A stretch of 64,000 bases of DNA from Pseudomonadota bacterium (GCA_018896025.1 JAHIND010000026.1:124001-188000), one strand, 5' to 3'. Counted from the stretch's first letter, positions 19,129 to 29,600 are shown. Numbers and translations are program-made. The notes: generated by a model not told the origin, from the sequence alone.

Positions 19129-20256
19129 ATGCAGTTCATTGACCTGAAAGCGCAACAACAACTGATTCGCCAAAAAATAGAAGACAACATCAATAAGGTG
19201 CTGGACCACGGCCGCTACATCATGGGCCCGGAGATAGCCGAGCTGGAAGAGAAGCTGGCCGCCTACGTGGGGAGCAAGCACGCCATGGGCTGCGCCTCGG
19301 GCACCGACGCCCTGATGCTGGCCCTGCTGGCCCTGGAGATCGGCCCGGGCGACGCGGTGTTCACCAGCCCCTTCACCTTTTTCGCCACCGGCGAGGTCAT
19401 CGCCCTGTTGGGGGCCACCCCGGTGTTCGTGGACATCGACCCGGTCACCTTCAACCTGGACCCGGCCCTGTTGGCCACGGCCATCGCGGCGGTGCAAGAG
19501 CGGGGGGACCTGGAGCCCAAGGTGATCATGCCGGTGGACCTCTTCGGCCTCCCGGCGGACTACGACGCCATCAACCGCATCGCCGGCGAGCACAACCTCG
19601 CGGTGGTGGAAGACGCGGCCCAGGCCATGGGCGGCGAGTACCAGGGCAGGATGGCCTGCGCCCTGGGCAAGCTGGGCTGCACCTCCTTTTTCCCGGCCAA
19701 GCCCCTGGGCGGTTACGGCGACGGCGGCATGGTCTTCTGCGACGACGACGATCTGGACCGCATCCTGCGCTCGCTACGGGTGCACGGCCAGGGCGAGGAC
19801 AAATACGACAACGTGCGCCTGGGCATCAACGGCCGCCTGGACACCATGCAGGCTGCGGTTCTCCTGGCCAAGCTGGAGCTTTTGCCCGGCGAGATGAAGG
19901 CCCGCCAAGAGGTGGCTGGGCGCTACGCCGAGCTGATCGCCGCCTCGGGCGCGGCCCTCACCGCTCCCAGCGTGCCCTCGGGCTACGCCTCGGCCTGGGC
20001 CCAGTACTCGGTGCTGGCCGAGAGCCAGGCGGCGCGGGGCGAGTTTTTGGAGCGCCTGAAGGCCGCGGACATCCCCAGCGCCATCTACTATCCCAAGCCC
20101 CTGCATTTGCAGACCGCCTTCGCCTACCTGGGCCACCAGGCGGGCGACTTCCCGCACAGCGAGTCGGCGGGCGAGCGCATCTTCAGCCTGCCCATGCATC
20201 CCTACCTGGCCGCCCTGGACCAGGAAAAGATCGTGGCCGCCCTGGCCGGTAAATAG
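19129..20256 (+). CDS. DegT/DnrJ/EryC1/StrS-type sugar aminotransferase
   Basis: 375 aa PLP enzyme that aminates a nucleotide-linked keto-sugar, as in surface polysaccharide synthesis. Family marks are ASGTDALMLAL, VEDAAQAMG, and the PLP lysine region SFFPAKPLGGYGDGG. Sequence style (MQFIDLKAQQ start, GRYIMGPEI) resembles WbpE/WlbC-like enzymes acting on UDP-3-keto-glucuronate derivatives, but the substrate is inference. No other sugar genes are adjacent. Confidence 0.88.
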   Translation: MQFIDLKAQQQLIRQKIEDNINKVLDHGRYIMGPEIAELEEKLAAYVGSKHAMGCASGTDALMLALLALEIGPGDAVFTSPFTFFATGEVIALLGATPVFVDIDPVTFNLDPALLATAIAAVQERGDLEPKVIMPVDLFGLPADYDAINRIAGEHNLAVVEDAAQAMGGEYQGRMACALGKLGCTSFFPAKPLGGYGDGGMVFCDDDDLDRILRSLRVHGQGEDKYDNVRLGINGRLDTMQAAVLLAKLELLPGEMKARQEVAGRYAELIAASGAALTAPSVPSGYASAWAQYSVLAESQAARGEFLERLKAADIPSAIYYPKPLHLQTAFAYLGHQAGDFPHSESAGERIFSLPMHPYLAALDQEKIVAALAGK

Positions 20257-20312
20257 ATCCGCGCCTTCGGTCCGCCGCCGGGCCGGAGGCTCCCTAAAAA
20301 TCTGGAGGGGGT

Positions 20313-21056
20313 ATGGCCGGACTAACGGTGAAGTTCCTGGGGTCGGGCGACGCCTTTGGCCACGGCGGCCGCTTGCAGGCCTGCATCCTGCTACAGTGGG
20401 AGGGCCGCCGGGTGCTCTTGGACTGCGGGGCCTCGGCCCTGATCTCCCTGCAACGCTACGGCGTGGACCCCGGCACCATCGACGGCATCCTCATCTCTCA
20501 CCTGCACGGCGACCATTTCGGCGGGCTGCCCTTTTTCATCCTGGACGCCCAGCTTTTCTCCAAGCGCACCAGGCCGCTGCTCCTGGCCGGGCCCAAGGGC
20601 CTGGCCTCGCGCCTGGTGGACTCCCTGGAGGTGAACTTCCCCCGCGCCAGCCGGATACAGCGCAAGTTCGCCACCCAGGTCACCGAGCTGACTCCCAGCG
20701 CGACCGTTGATTGGTGCGGCCTGTCGGTGCGCGTGGCCGAGGGGCTGCACGCCTCGGGGGCTCCCGCTCTGGCTCTTCGAGTCGAGGCGGCGGGCAAGAG
20801 CCTAGCCTACACCGGCGACACCCAGTGGGTGGACGACCTGACGCCGCTCCTAAGCGGGGCGGACCTCTTGATCGCCGAGGCCTACTTCTATGAGCGGCCC
20901 ATCAAATATCATCTGAGCTGCACGGACGTGCTGAAGCGGCGCGGGGAACTGAACCCCGGCCGCTTGATATTCACCCACATGAGCCAGGACATGCTGGCCC
21001 ATGTGGATGAACTTCCCGGCGAGACGGCGGACGACGGCATGGAACTGGAGCTTTAG
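20313..21056 (+). CDS. MBL-fold hydrolase, RNase Z-like
   Basis: 247 aa. The metallo-beta-lactamase signature SHLHGDHFGG (about residues 62-71) follows the N-terminal VKFLGSGDAFG, the layout of RNase Z/ElaC-type enzymes. A later LAYTGDTQW supplies a metal Asp, and FTHMSQDM a final His. It is shorter than tRNA-processing RNase Z and lacks the usual exosite arm, so it may act on another phosphodiester. GGAGGGGG precedes the ATG. Confidence 0.8.
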   Translation: MAGLTVKFLGSGDAFGHGGRLQACILLQWEGRRVLLDCGASALISLQRYGVDPGTIDGILISHLHGDHFGGLPFFILDAQLFSKRTRPLLLAGPKGLASRLVDSLEVNFPRASRIQRKFATQVTELTPSATVDWCGLSVRVAEGLHASGAPALALRVEAAGKSLAYTGDTQWVDDLTPLLSGADLLIAEAYFYERPIKYHLSCTDVLKRRGELNPGRLIFTHMSQDMLAHVDELPGETADDGMELEL

Positions 21057-21061
21057 ACGCC

Positions 21062-23194
21062 TCAGCTCACGATGGCGTAGGTGTCGTCCATGTCCAGGGT
21101 GTAGCGGGTGAGCACCTCGCGCACCTGGGCCCCCACCTTCAGGGGGCTGTGACCCAGGCGCTCCAGGGTGGCCAGGGCGTGGTTGATTATTGCCAGCACC
21201 TCTTTGGACTGACTGGGGGCCACCCCGGCCAGCATGAGGCGCTCCGGCTCCAGGCCGGTCTCGGCCAGCAGGTTGCAGAGGTGCCCGGCGCGCATGCCCG
21301 CCCAGGTGCTGCCGGTGAGCGAGTAGCAGGCGTCCGGGTGGCAGGAAAGGATCAGCACCCCGTCGAAGCCGCGCTGCAAGCCCTCCAAGACCATGTCCGC
21401 GTCCACCTTGCCCGCGCAGGGCACCTGCACCAGCCTTAAGCCCGGCGGCAAAGCCGCGCCTTGCAAACGGGCGGCGTGCAGGGCCGGGGCGGCGGAGTTG
21501 GCGCAGGCCAGCACCAGGAGTTGGCGCTCCACGGCCCGGCCCATATCGCCCACCCTGCCCGCGGCGGCCGCGATCTCCCGGCTGTAGCGGGTGTCCTCCT
21601 GGCCCACGATCTGGATGGCCTCCATGGGGCACTCGGCGGCGCAGGTGCCGCAGCCGGTGCAGGCCAGGGGGTTGCTCATGGGCCTGCGGAACAGGCGGTC
21701 CATGGCCCCCTCGGGACAGACCCGCACGCAGGTGAGGCAGATGGTGCAGCGCTTGCGGTCCACGCTCACCCGGCCGCTCTCCACCTGCACCGATCCCTGG
21801 GCCAGCAGGCGGCGCACCCCGTAGAGGGCCTCCTGCACCTCGTCGGCCCAGCGCTCCAGGTCGCCCTGGCCCCGGGCCGGTCCCACCAGCCACACCCCGG
21901 CCCGGCGGCTCTGGGCGGGTAGGGCGTTGACCGCCTCGGGCTGCAAGTAGCCGTCGCGCCCCACGCTGAGGCCCAGGCGGTGGGCCAGTTCGTGGTAGGC
22001 CGGGTTGGGGACCGGGGTTTGATCCAGGGCCACCAGGTCGAAGCGGTCGGCCATGGTCGCGCCCAATATCTCCTCATCCCATTCCAGGTCCACGCCTTCG
22101 GAGGCCTCGCTGCCGCGCAGGCCACCGGTGGTGAACTTTACGAACACCACCCCTTCGCCACGCACCTGCTGGGTCAGGGCCTCCAGGTCGTCACCCGCCA
22201 CCTTGGCGTTGTTGGTGAACAAGACCACCCGGTTCTCCGGTCCGGCGGCCAGCTTGCGGGCGCAGTTCATGGCCCCGATGAGGTCCAGGGGCGCGGCCTG
22301 ACGGCCCAGGCCCACCCCCAGGGCCACGGTGTAGGGGCCTTGGCCCAGGCGCTTCTTGAGATGCTCCGGGGCCTGCAGCAGGGAGGCCAGCTCCTCCAGG
22401 GACACCACCCGCTCACCGGCGGCCAGGCCCTGGGGCGGCAGGTTCAGGGCCTTGGGCGGGGCCTGGGCCACGATGACCCCGCCTACGCTCAGGCTCTTGA
22501 TCTCCCCGGCCCGGTCGGCGATGGTGGCGGTGAAGTTGCCCGCCCCGCCGCCCAGGCCCAGCAAACGGCCCTGGCGAATGAGGGTGATGCCCTCGGCCTC
22601 TTCCAGCTCCTTGGCCAGGGCGGCGGCTTCGTCCACCGCTTCGGTGCCCAGCAAGGGAGCCGGGGGGGCCAGGCGCTGGCTGGGAGTGAGCAGCACCGGG
22701 TGGTAACCGGCGCGCAGCAATCCCCGCGCCGACCACAGGGCGGGCAGGCCCTCGCCCACCACCAGCACGCTGGTGGCCACGGCCAACTCCTCCAGGGGAA
22801 GCTCCTGCTTGAACTGCTGGCCGCACAGGGCCTGGCTCAGGGCGGCCTGGGCTCCGGGAGCCACGGCGCAAACCCCGCTGGCCTCGCCCTCGGGCTTGGC
22901 GCACAGGTCCAGCACCGTGGCCATCTGCGGGTCCAGGCCCTCGGCGGCCAGGGCCCGGCTGAGCCCGCCGGGGTTGTGCAGCAGGGGACAGGCCCCCACC
23001 ACCGCCGAGGTCAGCTCGTGCTCTTTTATCAGGCGGGCCACGGCGGCCGCGCCCTGGGCCTGACAGGTATGGGCCACGGTGAACACCCGGCCCTGGTCAA
23101 AGGCCTCGGCGGTCCAGCGCAGCTTTTTAAAATCCAGGGAATCGGCCTGGCTGCGGCCCCCCTGGCAAAGGAAGACGCCTACGCGGGCACTCAT
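21062..23194 (-). CDS. HdrA-ferredoxin-MvhD fusion, QmoB-like
   Basis: 710 aa cytosolic flavin/Fe-S protein, last gene of the hdr-met operon. Residues 1-450 resemble a degenerate HdrA flavoprotein. Two [4Fe-4S] motifs follow near 480-530 (CTICLTCVRVCP and CTGCGTCAAECP), then an MvhD/FlpD-type domain (VPCAGKVDADMV, LSCHPDACYSLTG) that takes or gives electrons in Hdr complexes. This is the architecture of QmoB. The first MvhD motif CxWC is replaced by CANSA, so its [2Fe-2S] site may be altered. The start overlaps the preceding hdrA-like stop (ATGA). No qmoC or apr genes are near, so a role in sulfate reduction is not implied. Confidence 0.8.
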   Translation of the reverse strand: MSARVGVFLCQGGRSQADSLDFKKLRWTAEAFDQGRVFTVAHTCQAQGAAAVARLIKEHELTSAVVGACPLLHNPGGLSRALAAEGLDPQMATVLDLCAKPEGEASGVCAVAPGAQAALSQALCGQQFKQELPLEELAVATSVLVVGEGLPALWSARGLLRAGYHPVLLTPSQRLAPPAPLLGTEAVDEAAALAKELEEAEGITLIRQGRLLGLGGGAGNFTATIADRAGEIKSLSVGGVIVAQAPPKALNLPPQGLAAGERVVSLEELASLLQAPEHLKKRLGQGPYTVALGVGLGRQAAPLDLIGAMNCARKLAAGPENRVVLFTNNAKVAGDDLEALTQQVRGEGVVFVKFTTGGLRGSEASEGVDLEWDEEILGATMADRFDLVALDQTPVPNPAYHELAHRLGLSVGRDGYLQPEAVNALPAQSRRAGVWLVGPARGQGDLERWADEVQEALYGVRRLLAQGSVQVESGRVSVDRKRCTICLTCVRVCPEGAMDRLFRRPMSNPLACTGCGTCAAECPMEAIQIVGQEDTRYSREIAAAAGRVGDMGRAVERQLLVLACANSAAPALHAARLQGAALPPGLRLVQVPCAGKVDADMVLEGLQRGFDGVLILSCHPDACYSLTGSTWAGMRAGHLCNLLAETGLEPERLMLAGVAPSQSKEVLAIINHALATLERLGHSPLKVGAQVREVLTRYTLDMDDTYAIVS

Positions 23195-24423
23195 GGTTGC
23201 ATCTCCGCTAGATAGGTGAGGGCGCCCTGGGCGGCGCGCCCGGCCGAGGCCACCGCCTCGGCAACGTCCATGGGCCGCTGGGCGGTGCCGGCCAAGAATA
23301 CCCCTTGTTTGCCTGGGGCCAGGAAGCCGTGGCGGTTCAAATCCAAGCCCGCCATTTGGGCCAAGGCGGGGTTGTCCGGGTTGGGGGCCAGGCCCACGCT
23401 GAGCACCACCAGGTCAAAGGGCTCGCTCTGGGGGGCCGCGCCGGGGCTGGGCTGGTAGTCCAGCATCACCGAACCCTCGGGCGTTTGGTAGATGTCGTAG
23501 GGCATGGAGCGCACCAGGCGCAGCTCGCTGGCCGCGGCCTCCAAAAACTCGTCCACCGCGTGGCCGAAGCTTTGCAGGTCCATGTAGAACACCGCCACCT
23601 CGGCCTGCTGGCGCGCGGCCAGGGCGCGGCCCAGGCGCAGGGCGTAGCCGCAGCAGACCCGGGAGCAGTAGTTGTTGCCGTTGACGTCCCGGCTGCCCAC
23701 GCACTGCACAAAGGCCACCTTGCCCGCGGGCTCACCGTCGCTGGGGCGGACGGCCTTGCCCTGGGTGCGCAGCATCTCCTCCAGCTCCATGGCGGTGATC
23801 ACATCCGGGAACAGGCCATAGCCCAGGCGCGAGGTCGGGGTGGGGTCGTAGGGCGTGAAGCCGGTGGCCAGCACCACCGCCGCGAACTCCAGGGTCTGCT
23901 GGTCGCCCTGGCGGCCAAAGTCGATGGCCTCCTCGGGGCACACGTCGCGGCACACCGTGGACTGGCCGTCCTTGAAGTACAGGCAGGCCGTTTCGTCGAT
24001 GGCCAGGCGCGGGGCCTCGGCGGCCAAGCGCGGGGTGCGGATGGCTCCCCCCTCCACCTCCGGGCAGGCCTCCAAACACAGGCCGCAGGCGGTGCAGCGT
24101 TCGGCGTCGATGTAGGCGGGGCGGGTGTTGATCACCGCCTGGTAGCCGCCGTCGAAGCGGGTGAGGTTGGTCACCTGCGAGGCGCGGTGCAGGGTGATGA
24201 GCGGATGGCTGGTCAGGGCGGCCAGGCGGGGCTCGGCCAGGCAGCCGTTGCACTTCAGGCAGCTGTCCAGGGCCTTGCAGGCCAGCTGGGCGGCCCGGCC
24301 CCCCAGGAAGTCGTCGCGCTCCACCAGGTGCACCGCCACGCCCTGCTCGGCCAGGTCCAGGGCGGTGGTGGCTCCGGCCACCCCGCCGCCGATTACCAGT
24401 ACTTGTTTCTTAGGCAAAGCCAC
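23191..24423 (-). CDS. HdrA-like flavoprotein, QmoA-like
   Basis: 410 aa. The FAD-binding VIGGGVAGATTALDLAE is followed by a cysteine cluster CLKCNGC (about residue 56-62), ferredoxin motif CTACGLCLEACP, a second cysteine patch, and the HdrA signature VQCVGSRD...YCSRVCC. Length and layout match short HdrA/QmoA. With the downstream QmoB-like partner it probably forms an electron-transfer branch attached to MetF, 15 bases upstream. Confidence 0.82.
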   Translation of the reverse strand: MALPKKQVLVIGGGVAGATTALDLAEQGVAVHLVERDDFLGGRAAQLACKALDSCLKCNGCLAEPRLAALTSHPLITLHRASQVTNLTRFDGGYQAVINTRPAYIDAERCTACGLCLEACPEVEGGAIRTPRLAAEAPRLAIDETACLYFKDGQSTVCRDVCPEEAIDFGRQGDQQTLEFAAVVLATGFTPYDPTPTSRLGYGLFPDVITAMELEEMLRTQGKAVRPSDGEPAGKVAFVQCVGSRDVNGNNYCSRVCCGYALRLGRALAARQQAEVAVFYMDLQSFGHAVDEFLEAAASELRLVRSMPYDIYQTPEGSVMLDYQPSPGAAPQSEPFDLVVLSVGLAPNPDNPALAQMAGLDLNRHGFLAPGKQGVFLAGTAQRPMDVAEAVASAGRAAQGALTYLAEMQP

Positions 24424-24438
24424 AGTGGGCTCCTTTTC

Positions 24439-25215
24439 CTAGCTGAGCTTGTCCACCAATTCAGCGATGCGCTGGGGAGCCTCCGGGCAGGCCAGATGCA
24501 CTCCGGCCGCCTTGCCGCCGCTCTTTAGCTCCTTGGCCAGCTCCACCAGAGGCCCGGCCTCTTGTTCGGCCCCCAGTTCCAGACCGGCGATGATCTTGGT
24601 ATCGGCCGCCATGGGCAGCTTGGTCAGGGCCTCGATCTCCGCCGCGCCGCTCACCGGCTGGGTCATGAAATACCCGGCTCCGGCCTTGAGCTTCTTGGAG
24701 AACTTGATACCCGCCAGGCCGGGAGGCTCGGTGGCCACCGGTAGGCTGGCTCCCAGGAAGAAGGCAACCGGTTCACTCAGCTCGCCGGAGAAGTCGCGGC
24801 CCTGGGCCAAGAGGGAGGCCAGGATGAGGGCCTGCACTGAGTCCAGGTCGTACACCGGCCGCGAACCGGGCTGGTCGCCCAGGGTCACGAAGTCGCCGCT
24901 CACCAGCAGTAGGTTTTGCACCCCCCCGGCGGCGGCGGCCAGCATCTCGCTGGTCAGGGCCAGGCGGTTGCGGTCGCGGCAGGTCAGGGTGAGGATCACC
25001 TCGGCCTGGGCGTGCTTGATAAGGTGATGGGCAGCCAAGACCGGGCTCATGCGGGCCACGGCGCCGCGGTTGTCGCTGACCACCACTGCGTCCACCTTGG
25101 CGGACAGGCTCTTTGCCAGGGCGTCCATCTCGCCCAGGGAGGTGCCCCTGGGCGGGTCCATTTCCACGGTGAGGACGAACTTGCCCCCGGCCAGGGCGTC
25201 GCTGAACTTACTCAT
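24439..25215 (-). CDS. metF: Methylenetetrahydrofolate reductase, MetF family
   Basis: 258 aa. TIM-barrel flavoprotein reducing methylene-H4F to methyl-H4F. The N-terminal block FVLTVEMDPPRGT carries the catalytic Glu region, and LTLTCRDRNRLAL matches the folate site. It is shorter than E. coli MetF, as in acetogen-type MetFV enzymes. It overlaps metV by 8 bases, and the flanking hdr genes suggest electrons come from an Hdr-type module and not directly from NADH. Confidence 0.9.
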   Translation of the reverse strand: MSKFSDALAGGKFVLTVEMDPPRGTSLGEMDALAKSLSAKVDAVVVSDNRGAVARMSPVLAAHHLIKHAQAEVILTLTCRDRNRLALTSEMLAAAAGGVQNLLLVSGDFVTLGDQPGSRPVYDLDSVQALILASLLAQGRDFSGELSEPVAFFLGASLPVATEPPGLAGIKFSKKLKAGAGYFMTQPVSGAAEIEALTKLPMAADTKIIAGLELGAEQEAGPLVELAKELKSGGKAAGVHLACPEAPQRIAELVDKLS

Positions 25216-25885
25216 GAGCGCTGTACCTCCGTTCGTAGGCCGGGTGCACCTGGCGGCCCGGCAGCAGGTCGCGATGGTCCCGGGCCTCGATCACCTCTTC
25301 CAGATTGATCAGGCGGCCGGTGCTCTCCAGGCGGCGGTAGATCACGCTCCAGGCGCAGTCGCGCTCACGGTCGGTCTCGCACTTGCCCTTGTCCGCTCCG
25401 CCGCAGGGGCCGTTGAGCATGCCCTTGGGGCAAAGGGAGATGGGACACACCCCGCCGGTGATGCTGAGCACGCAGTTGCGGCAAGAGCGGCAGCGCTCGG
25501 TCCACACCCCCACGTCCTCGTTGACCCCGATGAAGGTGGTGTTCACCCCGGCAAGAACCGGGGTGTCGGGGTAGGCCTCGGCCAAAAACTGGATGCCCGC
25601 CCCGCAGGCCATGGAGATCACCGCGTCGGCCTCGGCGATCTGGGGGCCCAGCTCTTCCAGGAACTCCCGGTCGCACTGGCGCTCCACGCAGCCCACGCTG
25701 AACACCTGTTCCCGGTCCCCCAGTTGGGCGGCCATGTCCAGCTGGGTGGCCAGGATGCCCGCTTCCTTTTCGCCGCCGGTGAGGCACACCGCCACGCAGG
25801 TGCCGCATCCGGCCACCAGCACCTTGCGGAAGCCGGAGGCGGCCACGGCTATCTCTTTAAAGGGTTTTCGCTCCGCTACGATCAT
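25208..25885 (-). CDS. metV: MetV, zinc/Fe-S partner of methylenetetrahydrofolate reductase
   Basis: 225 aa, cysteine-rich. N-terminal GCGTCVAVC, then CMRSC-like CRSCRNCVLSITGGVCPISLCPKG and LNGPCGGADKGKCE are the hallmarks of the MetV/MTHFR C-terminal-domain family (DUF5981-type). In Moorella MetV pairs with MetF and bridges it to HdrABC-MvhD. Overlaps with both neighbours (ATGA with mvhD) argue for a stoichiometric complex. Confidence 0.9.
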   Translation of the reverse strand: MIVAERKPFKEIAVAASGFRKVLVAGCGTCVAVCLTGGEKEAGILATQLDMAAQLGDREQVFSVGCVERQCDREFLEELGPQIAEADAVISMACGAGIQFLAEAYPDTPVLAGVNTTFIGVNEDVGVWTERCRSCRNCVLSITGGVCPISLCPKGMLNGPCGGADKGKCETDRERDCAWSVIYRRLESTGRLINLEEVIEARDHRDLLPGRQVHPAYERRYSAHE

Positions 25886-26340
25886 GCTCTGAGCTCCTCA
25901 ATATTGGTTTGCCGGGCCTGGAGCTTTTTGCGGCCCAGGGGATTGGGCCCCAGCTCATGGGCTCGGCGATTCATCAACTCAACCGCCTCGGCCCACTTGG
26001 GGGCGTCGCTGGCCCCGATGTGGAACATCTCCAGGCGGTCTCCCCCCAGCCCCAGGTCGTCCAGGAGGGTCTTGGCGTGGGCCACTCTCTCCTTGGCCCT
26101 GAGGTTGCCTTCCAGAAAGTGGCAGTCGCCTATCTCGCAACCGCTCACCATGACCACGTCGGCCCCGGCCTTGAAGGCCTCCAGCAGGTAGATCACGTCC
26201 ACCTTGCCGGTGCACAAGAGCTTGATCACCCGCACGTTGGGGGGATACTGCAGGCGCATGGAACCGGCCATGTCCGCGGCGGTGTAGGTGCAGTAGGTGC
26301 AGATGAGAGCCAGTATCTTGGGTTCGTATTTTTCGCCCAT
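25882..26340 (-). CDS. mvhD: MvhD/FlpD-type electron-transfer subunit
   Basis: 152 aa from the ATG at 26340, behind GAGGAGA. The open frame runs upstream into a repeat element, so the longer start is rejected. The conserved CTYCTYTAADMAG, LLCTGKVDV and SGCEIGDCHFLEGN motifs bind a [2Fe-2S] cluster. In Hdr complexes this protein docks to HdrA and relays electrons from the donor enzyme. A 249-bp inserted element separates it from hdrA. Confidence 0.92.
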   Translation of the reverse strand: MGEKYEPKILALICTYCTYTAADMAGSMRLQYPPNVRVIKLLCTGKVDVIYLLEAFKAGADVVMVSGCEIGDCHFLEGNLRAKERVAHAKTLLDDLGLGGDRLEMFHIGASDAPKWAEAVELMNRRAHELGPNPLGRKKLQARQTNIEELRA

Positions 26341-26357
26341 GTCTTCTCCTCGCCCTA

Positions 26358-26606
26358 GCCCGCGTATCTCATGAAGGTCGGGCGTCCGGCTGCGCCAGCC
26401 ACCGGCATACGGCGTTGCTGGCAGCGTTCGGGCCTTAACGTAGCTATGGCTACGCTTGCGGCCCTCACTTGCCAGACGCCTTGTCTGCCGGCGGCTGACT
26501 GTGCCGGGCCTTGGCAAAAGTAGGATGCAATATGGTTAACCGTCGTTATATCGATAGCATCGATTGTTGTTTCCATTGCCGCCCAACCTCCATGAAATAC
26601 GTGGGC
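26358..26606. mobile_element. MITE-like element inserted between hdrA and mvhD
   Basis: 249 bp bounded by 26-bp terminal inverted repeats (26358-26383 and 26581-26606) that match at 22 of 26 positions. The right end abuts the hdrA stop codon. The interior (26384-26520) is a copy of dispersed repeat family E. It has no coding capacity. Confidence 0.65.
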
Positions 26607-29600
26607 TAAAGAGCCCGCTCCTTGGCCATGATCTGGGCATCGGTGTGATGTTGCACCTGGATGAGCTTGCGGGGGCAGGCGCTGGCGCAGTTGCCGCAGC
26701 CTTGGCAAGCGGCGGGGTCGATGTAGACCACGCCTTCCTCATTCACCTGGGGCACCCCGTAGGGGCAGGTGCGCACGCAGGTCAGGCAGGCCACGCAGCG
26801 CTCGGCGTCCACCACGGCCACTTCGCCGCCCACCAGGAGCTGGGCTTGGCTCAGGACCACCGCCGCGCGGGCGGCCGCGGCCTTGGCCTGGCTTATCACC
26901 TCCTCGATGAACTTGGGCCCGTGGGCCGCCCCGGCCATGAAGAAGCCCGCCCCGGTGAAGTCCACCGGCCGAAGCTTGAGGTGGGCCTCCATGAAGAAGC
27001 CGTCGCTGTCCAGGGGCAGCTTCAGGCTGCTGGCGAACTTGTGGGCGTCGTCGTTGGGCCTAACCGCCGCGCTGAGCACCAGCTTGTCGGCGGTGAGGGC
27101 GATCCACTGGCCCAGGATCTGGTCATGGACCATCACCTCCAGGCCGTCCGGGCCCGGCGTCACCTGGGGCGGGTTGTCCGGGTCGAAGCGGATGAAGGTC
27201 ACCCCCAGCTCCCGGGCTTCTTTGTAATAAAGCTCCTTGAGGCTGAAGGTGCGGATGTCCCGGAACAGGACGTACACCTCTGCGGTGGGCTTGGCCTTTT
27301 TGATGGCGATGGCGTTGGCCACCGCGGCGGTGCAGCAGATGCGGCTGCAATAGGAGTGCTCCGGCTCGCGGCTGCCCACGCATTGGATCATCACCACCCG
27401 GTCCACCCCGTCCAGGCAGTTGGGACCCTCGTGCAGCGCCTCGTGCAGGCTGAGCTGGGTGGTCACCCGCTCGTCCTGGCCGAAGTAGTATTCGCTGGGC
27501 TGGTACTCCTGGGCCCCGGTGGCCACCACCGTGGCTCCGTGCTGGACGGTGAAGGCCTTGTCCGGCCCCTGGATGGTGGCCGTGAACTGGCCCACCATCC
27601 CCTTGACCTGCTTGACCTGGCTATCGGTGTGCACCCGGATGAGCCCGTGGTGAGTCACCCGGTCCACCAGGTCGCCCAGCCAGGGCTGAACCTCCAGGCC
27701 TTCCACCGTGCTGTGGATGCGCCGGGCCAGGCCGCCCAGTTTGTCGCTGCGCTCCACCAGGTGGGTCAGGAACCCCTGCTCGGCCAGGCTCAGCGCGGCG
27801 GTGAGCCCGCCGGGCCCGCCGCCGATTACCAGGGCGGTCTGCTCCACGTCCATGGGGAACTGGTGCAGCGGCTCCAGGAGACCGGCCCGGGCCACGGACA
27901 TGCGGATCAGGTCCTCGGCCTTGACCGTGGCGGCCGCATGGTCGCCCTGGTGCACCCAGGAGCATTGGTCGCGGATGTTGGCCATCTCAAAGAGGTAGGG
28001 GTTGAGCCCCGCCGTCTTGAGGGTGTCCTGGAACAGCTTCTCGTGGGTGCGGGGGCTGCAAGAGGCCACCACCACCCGGTTGAGGTTCTCATCCTTGATG
28101 ACCTGGGCCATCTTTTCCTGGCTGTCGGTGGAGCAGGTGAACAGGAACTCCTCGGCGTGGGTGACGCCGGGCAGGCTCTTGGCGTATTCCACCGCGCCGG
28201 GCACGTCCACCACGCTGCCGATATTGATGCCGCAGTGGCAGATGAACACCCCCACCCTGGGCCCTTCCCCGGCGGAGTCGCGCTCGGGCGGGTATTCCAG
28301 GGTGGTGACCTCGCTGCCCCGGCTGGCCGAGAGCAGTTCGCCCGCCTGGGCCGCCGCTCCGCTGGCCTGCATCACCGTGTCCGGGATGTCGCGGGGGGCC
28401 TGGAACACGCCGCAGACGTAGACCCCTTTACGGCTGGTGGCCAGGGGGTTCAACTCCACCCGCTGGGCAAAGCCGAAGCGGTCGGTTTCCACCCCGGCGG
28501 CCAGGGACAGGGCCTTGGCGTCGGGGTTGGGGGTTAGCCCCACCGAGAGCACCAGCATGTCGAAGCGCTCTTCCACCAGCTGGTCGTTGGCGTCGTAGTA
28601 GCTGATGACCAGGTCGCCGGTGGCCGGGTCTTCCAGCACTCGGCTGGGGATGGAGCGCAGATAGCGCACCCCGTGCTCGTCCCGGGCCCGCTCGTAGTAG
28701 CGGTCGAAGCCTTTGCCCTGGGCCCGGATATCCATATAGAAGATGGTGGTGTTCAGCCCCGGCACGTGCTCGCCGGCGATGATGGCCTGCTTGGCCGCGT
28801 ACATGCAGCACACGTAGGAGCAGTATTCGCGGCCCACGGAGGCGTCGCGGCTGCCCACGCACTGGATCCAGGCCACCCGCTTGGGCTCGGCACCGTCGCC
28901 GGGGCGCTTCACGTGCCCGCCGTAGGGGCCGCTGGCGCTCAGGATGCGCTCGAACTCCAGGGAGGTGATCACGTTGGGATAGCGGCCATAGCCGTACTCG
29001 CCCTTGAGGCGGGCGTCAAAGGGCTTGAAGCCCGGCGCCAGCAGCAGCGCCCCCACCTTCAGCTCCAGCTCCTCGGGCTGCATGTCGTGCTTGATGGCCC
29101 CGGCCTGGCATACTTCCAGGCACTGGTAGCACTCCGAGCAGATGCCGCAGGCCAGGCAGCGGGCCGCCTCGGACTGGGCCTGCTCCTCGGTGAAGGCCTG
29201 CACCACCTCGCTGAAGTCGTGCTTGCGCTGCTCGGGGTCGCGCTGGGCCGCGCGGCGGCGGGGCAGGCTGATGATGCCCTGGGTGTCGCCCTTGGCCAGG
29301 GTGCGGTCGGTCTCGCGCTCGGCGCGCAGGTCCTCGCCGTCTATGTAGCGCCGGATGCTTTCGGCCGCCCGCTTGCCCTGGGCGATGGCCTCGATGGCCG
29401 TGGCCGGGCCGGTGACCGAGTCGCCGCCGCAGAAGATCCAGGGCACGCTGGATTGCAGGCTGATCTCGTCCACCAGCACCCGGGCCCTGGGGTCCACGTC
29501 GATGTCGCTCTTGGGCTCCAGGAAATCCAGGTCCGGGGCCTGGCCGATGGCGCTCATGGCCCCGTCGATCTCCATGGTGTAGTTGGAGCCTTCCATGGGG

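Noticed and set aside
21062..24423. Canonical sulfate-reduction QmoABC
   Set aside because: No qmoC, aprAB or sat nearby, and the pair is translationally linked to the MetF operon.
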